This document shows positions 56,694 through 64,000 of a DNA stretch of 64,000 nt, one piece after another; position 1 is the stretch's first letter; each line of letters starts with the position of its first letter. The stretch is taken from assembly GCA_013397795.1 (NCBI GenBank), contig VZTJ01003241.1, positions 983,376 to 1,047,375 of the forward strand, written 5' to 3'. The notes beneath the pieces were generated by a model. The model was not told where the DNA came from. It was given only the letters and a program-made list of their open reading frames with translations, and searched no databases. This DNA comes from Orthonyx spaldingii. Lineage: Eukaryota; Chordata; Aves; Passeriformes; Orthonychidae. Both the position numbers and the translations under genes were made by a program.

Positions 56694-59600
56694 GGCACAT
56701 TCCAGCTCAGGGGCTCCTGAATAGCAAATGGGTGGATCATAGCTGATAAACTACCTCAAACCAGAACTCCTAATCCCATACCACTGCAGAGGAGAGATGG
56801 CTCCTCAAATCCATCTGCATGGAGCTGAGAGACAGAGGCTCCATGTTCGCAGTTCTTCCACAAGAGTGTCACTACTGCTCTTCCTCCTCACTGCCCCTCA
56901 CCCCAGCTGCAGAATTTACAGCTTTCTCTTTCCTGTCTTTTTCCCTTCTTCGGATTAGGCAGTGATTACACGTTTCTCAGGCAGAAAAAACACCCCTTCC
57001 ACTGGCTATCATACACCAGCAGAGGCCTTATCAAGTACCACAGAGAGGGAAAGCATGAAATCACAGGCCAACTGTGTTTCAAACCCCTTTTCCCCCATGT
57101 GGTATTTACCTTTTCCGTGTTATCATGGAGTCACATTTGCAAATCACACTCTTCTGTAGCCTGCATGTACTGTCCTGCAGAATTTCTGCCCATCCAGTAG
57201 TTCTTCTACCTGCTTTTTATTATTCCCAATGAACCAAATGGCACACTTGTCTAACAAGTTGAATCCTGGTTTCTTTCCTCTTTCAATCCATTTGTGAAAT
57301 TGCAATGATAATTTTTTTAGCTCTAATCGTCTCAGCCATGGAACTTGCCATCTCCCTCATTTTGGTGACATTTCCAGATTTCATAGGCACCATTTTGTCT
57401 TCAGCCAGGTCATGAAAGGACAGTGCTCAGCCCGAGGTGGTCAGTCCTGGGAATAACCACTAGACACAGCTCTAGCTATATCACTCTACCTGCTTTTGCA
57501 GCTATTTTGTCATACACCAAAATATACAACACTTCCCAACCTGCACATGAGAATGTAATTTAAAACAGCATTAAAGCCTTACTAGAGAAAAAAATGAAAA
57601 TAAAGAAGGTGGGAGGATGATTTACCACCCCGGTTTTCCTTTTACTTATTATCTTCTGAGCATCTGTTGAAGGTTTAATTATTTGCTATACTACATTCCA
57701 GTATCTGGAACACAAAAAGTCAGTCTATAACTCCCTGACACCTTTGTCCTCTCTTACCCCTTTTCAAAGTAGATGCTGTGTTTGTAATCTCATATGTGAT
57801 TTTCAAGGGAAATCATTAAAGCTTGCTTTGGCCAGTTTTATATTTGCCTTGGATGGAATTCACATGGCTCAGCTGATTTGAAAACATCTCCACTGTTTAA
57901 GCATGCTCTGACATTTCCTGTTGTATCTCTAATCACTTTTTGCTGCTGATGTTAATTGTGTTACTGCCTGATTGCAGATGACCTTTGTAAATGGACAGTC
58001 TTCCACAGCTGTCAATTTTTTAATTAGCTCAAGGCAGAAACATATGCTATAGGTACAAAGGTTTCATCCCAGCTGAACCTCATGTAACTGTCAGGAGGAA
58101 TCTATATAATGTAATTTCATTTTCTTTATTTATTTAATGTTTTTCTGTAAGAAGTAAAGAGAACATTAAAGTTGCAAAAGTCCAGCTCCAAAGTAACAGA
58201 AATTTCTGACATTAAAGTTTCTTTTGTAGCCTTAACCAAGTATTTCTCTATGCTGTGATACAGGTTCAACTACAGGACCAGGTATTTTTGTCCTGCAATG
58301 TCATAGTCTATTTCAATACATATTGGGATAAAGTTGTGGCTGTGCACTGAAGGAGTCATGAGACTCTTGCCTCATTTGTTACAAAAATTGGGAGACAGAG
58401 TGAAAGAGGAAATTCTTATGATTATGGTAACGAAAGAGCATTTTAAGAATTAAACTCTGGTTTTGATCAGCAGGTTGCCTGTAATCTAATTTACATATGA
58501 CTTGAACCAAGTCTCTCATCAGTAAGCACTGGTTGTGTGACTCACATCTTCTTAGTGCTCAGTTTGAGACAAGTCAGATCTGCATAAGTGTTGAGCACTC
58601 ACAGGTGTTTATGAATGGAACTTCACTTTCAAAACAGAAAATGCCTCATTATGCTAAATGTTCAAAAAAATCAGCTGCAAGGCATTTCAGAGTGGTACTG
58701 AGCTTTCTTAGACTTTTGTATCTTTTAAAATATTGTGCCTTTGTTGCCACATATTAGTTTATCAGCATTTATGTCACATGCTACTGGAAAAAAAAACCCC
58801 GAAAGTATTTTTGAGAAGAGCTTATGTGTTACAGTGGCATGTATTATTGAGAGATTTCTTTGCACAATCTGTGCAAAGGGGGGTTGACCACACTTTGAAA
58901 TATAAGGACAAACCAAAATGCTGTATTTGCTTCTCATTAAACATTTTCCCATGCCCCCCAGTATAAACCTGGCAAGCCAGATGAAGAGTAGCATGAACTC
59001 CTGTGGATGAAGATTGTTCTAGATTGCACACCTACAAGGAACAGGGAGGGAGGCAATGATTAATTTTATATTCATATGTTAAAAATCAGCATGACAGAAC
59101 TTCTTAGTGTTTCCATTGCAGTTTCATGGCGTGTAGACCTCTCTGGATGCATTTCTAAAGCAGAAAAAAATACTGCAGTGGCCTTTTATCCCCGTTTTTC
59201 AGTTCAGCCACAGGAGGGCAACGTGATCCCGCTCTCCAGGCAGAGGCAGCTCTGCAGCCGCAGGAGTGGGGAGCGTCACCCAGCAAACACTGCCGAACTG
59301 CAGAGGGGTTTCCGCACATGGGTCTGGCAGAAACTAGGCAATAACAGCAGCAAAAAAACCCCATATGCTCTTACGTTTTACCTTTTGGGGAGGTAGATTT
59401 AAAATTTTCTTCCTGCATCTATAATCTATGTTTCTGTTTAGGATTGCTTCTCGAGTTCTAAATCCGTGGATTAGCCAAAGGATTTCTGCAGGCAGTGATG
59501 CAAGGGCCATTCAGCCTGGTCTAACGAGAGGTGAAATATTTCCCACTGCTAAGTAACTGAAAAGCCCCAGACGTGTTTCTGCACTGGAAACAACTCTGGC

Positions 59601-62485
59601 AGACTTTTCTGGATTAGTTGTTAAATCTGTTACAACAAATTATTTATTTATTATGATTTATAGGACTATCTGCCATGTTGGGTCTGATTTTCTTTCAAAT
59701 GAATAGAAATAGTTGGGCTCAACTGAACTCCAGAGCACCTGGATTCCTGGAGAAGACCAGAGAGATCATGTCAGGTGTATTTTCTTTGGGGACAGCAACA
59801 GCCCAGCAAAAGAGTATCAAATGGTGTTTGGAAAAAAGTTAAAGCCAGTGTTTTAAGAAGAGGTAGTAAGTACCAAGTGTTTGCTGCTATTTCAGATATT
59901 TTGCTGATATTTCAGAAGCAGAATTTCACCCATCTTGTTCTCCACGTGCCCTTTGTTTCGCAGTCTTTATCACCCCACTGCCTGTGCAGTGCCTTTGTTG
60001 GCAGCCATTAACAATCCAGCTGTGTTTGCAGGGTCTCTGAAGGCGCTTTCACGCAGCGGATTGTTCAGGACAAGCTAGCTGGGATAACTCACTGCGTGAA
60101 GGATTTGCTTTGCAGATGCACAAGGATAAGCCTTTAGTATCCTCCTCTTTAGTTTCATCCTGCCCCCACCAGCATCGTGCACGTTTGCACGCACATACAC
60201 ACACGCGCTGGCTAATAATCTAATTTAATCCTCAAAGCACAGGATTTTGTTCCTTATCCATCCAACTGTGGGAAGGGAGGAGCAGTCTTCAGCTGCCAAA
60301 CAAGGCTCTTCTGAGCTGAGAGAGAGGATCCCATTTTAAATTTCTATCTGTTTGCCTGCACCTGGAAGCAGATTGAAATCAGACTGAAAGGATGACATTT
60401 CAGATCTTTCAAAAAATACTGGCTTTAATTGCACTTTCAAAATGGAACATTGCAGCATGGAGGATGGGACGTCATGTTTTAAATCCTTTAATTCTTGTGA
60501 GTTTCCAGTTTGTACAGCTTTGGGAGACAAAGCAGCCATGTGAAGGAGGGAGCTGCTGTTTGAGAGGAAAGAAGGGATTAGGTTTGGTTTCTATTTGTGT
60601 AATTTGATGCTAACCCATTACACTAGCAGTGTCAGATGTAGAGGCAGGGGAAAAATAATTTCAAGTTTTCCCTGTCAGTTATTTTATGCAGAAATTCCTT
60701 GGAAGGGAGTCATCAAGATGACAATGATTTCTGCAGGTTTTTTTGTACTAGACGTTCAAGACAGACATTAAAATTTTTATAACTTCCAATTGAAATAAAT
60801 GGCAAATATAGCTGTCAAAAGAGACTTGGTTTTAGGATGGAATTGGAGCCTCAGAGCAATCCTGCCGTAATCATGGGGCTGGCTGAAGTCACCACCATGA
60901 CATGAAACTTCTGCCTTGGAGCCTGTTTTGATATTCGAGTCCATCACTCCAGCAGTGTTTAATCGCATTAGAGAGGAGCCAGTGCTATAATCACTGTGAG
61001 TCACTGAAGGCAGCTCTACCAACACATATTTGGGGAGAACTGAGATGTCATTTAGCAATGACACTCTGTGTGCCCTGGGATGATACTGCTCATTATATTA
61101 AATATTTCACTTTTTTCTTTACTACATGCAGATAGTAGGAATTATTTCTGCTCCTTTCTTAAGTCACAGAGGAGTTCATTTGAATAAATTAATGAAGGTT
61201 AAAATTGCTTGTGTTTATTAATTCTGCATGCCACTTTTACATGGTGAAAGTGTTAAGGAAAATCTCCATTATGATGGAAGGATATTCTAGTAATTGCCTG
61301 TAATTTTAAGGGCATCTCACTGCAAATACATTAAAGTACATCATTAGAAACTGACACTTCCATACTTCAGGACAAGTAATGTATTTTAGAAAGAAAGACT
61401 GAATAAAAGGCATGCTGTCCTTAGGCTGACTACCCCAGGAGCTGTTGGATTCATGCCCAGCACTGACACTGTAAAAGCAATTCAGCTTCTATTTGATATT
61501 TGGGGTGTTCGGATCACAACTGCAGGTTATTCAGATAATCAGACTAAATTAAGCTATATTTGTGTTATATCCTAACGAGCTGGTTTTCTGGTATTTTGTG
61601 GTAGAAATAATTGATTCTTTTACCTTATCACTGTAGGAGCAGAAAGAATTTGGCATATATATGAAGACAGTCAAAGGCACCTTCAAATATATTGGTCTTA
61701 ATATACATTACTGATGGAGGAATTTGCAATAAACCAAGCTCTGGGGGACATGTTGCCTGGGAGGTGTGCGGGGGTTATCCTATTTGCAGGCAGAACATAC
61801 TATCAAAATCAGTAGTTATCCCTTTTTATCTTGTGAAGCTAAGTTTCCATCTGGAAGAAATGGCTGGGAAAAAAAAGCGCTAAGACAAGGAGATCACATC
61901 TAAGATTTTATCTTAAGGGGCTCCAGGTCAAATTCATCCATGGCATATCTAATTTCAGTGGATACAAACCACAATGGATTTTAGCTGCTCTACTCTGGGA
62001 GTAAGTTTTTATGTTTTAGCACACTAAAAGCAAGGGCATTTTTTAACACAGAGAAGAATGCATTGTTGGCCTGACTCAGGCATTCTCTATATTTTAATGC
62101 ATTCTGACAGACTTCAGCTACCGTGTAATGACATGAAATTAGGAGAACTGAAAGTTAATGGAACTGGGTGACCAAGGGGGATACATGAGAGACCCTCAAG
62201 CCTCGTTTCTCTGGACTGCTTGTTTGCATGCGATCACACTTCACCTGTTATGTGAAAGGATGTTTAGGGGGCTTTTTGAACCTCCTGGTAATCTACCTGG
62301 ACCTAACACACAACCACAAGCCCTCCCTCATCAAGTGGCTGCCTGCTGAAAAAGAAATAATGCTTTAGTAGTTAAGACAAGAAAACACAATGTCCCTTCT
62401 AACTCACCAAATTAATTGAAAAGTTGTGTTTGCAACTGGATTAGCCTCCTGGATTTAATTTGACCTCTCTCTTTTTTTTTTTTTT
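56694..62485. other. Intergenic DNA, no gene recognised
   Basis: AT-rich, with ORFs no longer than 106 codons. About 57800-58180 is TTTAATTA-rich with few repeats and could be conserved non-coding DNA. A CTCF-like core, CCACAGGAGGGCAA, lies at 59208-59221. A short CA-rich run lies near 60187-60206. Confidence 0.55.
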
Positions 62486-62518
62486 NNNNNNNNNNNNNNN
62501 NNNNNNNNNNTTTTTTTT
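62472..62518. repeat. Poly-T run interrupted by a 25-N gap
   Basis: T14 before and T8 after 25 N (62486-62510). The gap probably reflects failure to sequence or assemble a long homopolymer. Confidence 0.95.
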
Positions 62519-64000
62519 GTGAGTTCCCTTTTCTATTCAGGGAATAAATGTGCATGGGCTAATCTCAGAAATGAAAACACATTCATACAGCTGCCTTCAC
62601 ATTGCCAAGTATTTGGAAAGAAGCAGGAAGGGCACTGATCCCACAGATAATAAACTGCCTGGGACAAAAAGGAATTGCATAATTTTTGAGCAAAATTGTG
62701 TTCATCACAATACAGAACTGTGGGCTGTACATCCTTATTTTCTTTCTGTAATGTTAGTGTAATTGCATTCAGTGTGCAAGAGCACATTGAAGTGGCTTTT
62801 CTTAACTGGTGGTTGCAGCTTCTAAAAGGTACCCATGGGGCGTGGTTACAAGGATCCCTGGTGCAACCTCTGCTGGTAATCTTAGCAAGGAATTGCAGGA
62901 TCCTGGCCTTAGGATTCAAAGCACTGGCCAGAGGGATTAGAAGGGTGAATTCAAGGGATTTATTGTGGATAAAAGCATATTCATGCTGTGATTGTTTCAG
63001 TCCTCAAAGAACTGAATGGGGTGGGTAAGTCAGCAGGCAGGATTAGCAGCTTCTCTCCCCCTGGTGAGACGCATGGTGCAGGTGTTTTGCCTGGTGCAAA
63101 GATTTCCAATAGGAGTCTCTCACACTGTTAACCATTATCTTATAAAATTACTACCTTGCACCTCAGAAGTGACAACTGCAAAGGTTAATGAGTTAATTCT
63201 CTGGGCCCACTGCTTCCACCTCACCCTGTCACACCAGGAAGCTGAGTGTCCTTCACTATGTTCTTCGCTGGAGGTGGGAAGTCCTCAACATACATCTGCC
63301 ACACAGGGAATTCTGTTCCCTTGGCCGGGTTTGCAGCAGGCATCAAACCAGAAGCACCTTCCTGCTATTTCCAGCTGTTGCACTTCCAGTTTGAGGGAAT
63401 CACCTGCAGGTAGCTTTTTGGCCCAAAGAGCTGTTACACTGAAGCTGTGCTAGCCCTCAACTAGGAATTTAATTTGGCTTTTCTGAAGATCCTCTCTCCT
63501 TAGAAGAAAGAAGATTTCAAATAAGTGTTTTCCTTGTGGCAGCTGTAATAAGACTATGTGGGAGAGAATCAAAGGTGTCATTAAATATTTAGACACCTTG
63601 AAGAACTGTAGTGGTGGAGTCTCCTTTGACTTACAGAGACATGCCTGAAGTACCCAGGGGTTGTAAGAAATCATCCCAGCACAGCTGTAAATAGCAGCTC
63701 CAACTCACAGATACACAAACCATATTTGTAGAGTTAAAAGTACTTCCTCTTTTGGCATGGAAGTGTGTCCCCCCCATACATCCTTGTGGCTAAAGCTAAA
63801 CAGATACCCAACGAGTGAAATTAAATCAAAAGTTTTCATTTGTGAGCTATGAAGTAAAAATAAAGAACCCAGGACCCAGAGATATATGACAATTCTGGAT
63901 AGGAACTGGTTGACAAGGGGTAGAACTTAGACCCATTTCAGACGCGTTTTAAAGTGGATCTTCAAATACAATAAATTCTAATCAACTATCAGCATAGAAT
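62511..64000. other. Intergenic DNA to window end, no gene recognised
   Basis: ORFs of 110-145 codons on + (62696-63453) and 128 codons on minus (62533-62919) overlap one another and show no recognisable protein. I see no splice-bounded exon of TMEM169, the gene expected upstream of XRCC5 in mammals. Confidence 0.5.

Noticed and set aside
56318..56740. 140-codon minus-strand ORF
   Set aside because: It lies almost wholly within the solo LTR at 56294-56693, is non-coding, and crosses the LTR edge.
62533..63453. Overlapping 110-, 128- and 145-codon ORFs near the window end
   Set aside because: They conflict in strand and frame, have no recognisable product, and lie in moderately GC-rich DNA where such lengths occur by chance.

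Overview
The window is vertebrate nuclear DNA and almost certainly avian. It is AT-rich and intron-dominated, with one CpG-island promoter and a low repeat load. It carries CR1-type LINE 3' ends with the bird hallmark tail (e.g. 22930-23128) and ERV solo LTRs of a kind common in neoavian and passerine genomes. I cannot name the species. Family and repeat assignments are recalled consensus patterns, not search results.

One protein-coding gene fills about 80% of the window: XRCC5, encoding Ku80 (Ku86), on the minus strand. I could place all 21 coding exons by hand, from the start codon at 52093 to the stop at 3423-3425. Every intron has GT-AG ends and every phase joins. The exons sum to 2184 nt, or 727 residues plus stop, close to the roughly 732 residues of mammalian Ku80. 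All domains are present in order: N-terminal vWA-like domain, DNA-encircling beta-barrel, C-terminal arm, acidic linker with a basic nuclear-localisation motif, C-terminal helical domain, and the terminal peptide that recruits DNA-PKcs. Nothing suggests a pseudogene.

Layout on the + axis: 1-1874 is flanking DNA beyond the 3' end. About 1875-3422 is the probable 3'UTR, with the best poly(A) signal at 1892-1897. 3423-52093 holds exons 21 to 1. About 51890-52430 is a GC-rich CpG-island promoter containing a 9-base N gap. 52562-53119 is an ERVL-like solo LTR in the same orientation as XRCC5, about 470 bp upstream of its start codon. 53120-64000 is apparently non-coding intergenic DNA with a second LTR family at 56294-56693 and an N gap inside a poly-T run at 62486-62510.

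A second ERVL-like LTR (about 47888-48485) lies antisense in intron 3. Together the two ERVL-like LTRs form an inverted pair around exons 1-3. CR1 fragments lie in introns 5, 13, 14 and 16. I found no RNA genes, CRISPR arrays, operons or second protein-coding gene. The most useful leads are the LTR placement at the Ku80 promoter, an open reading frame extending upstream of the Ku80 start through the gapped CpG island, and small lineage-specific features of the protein.
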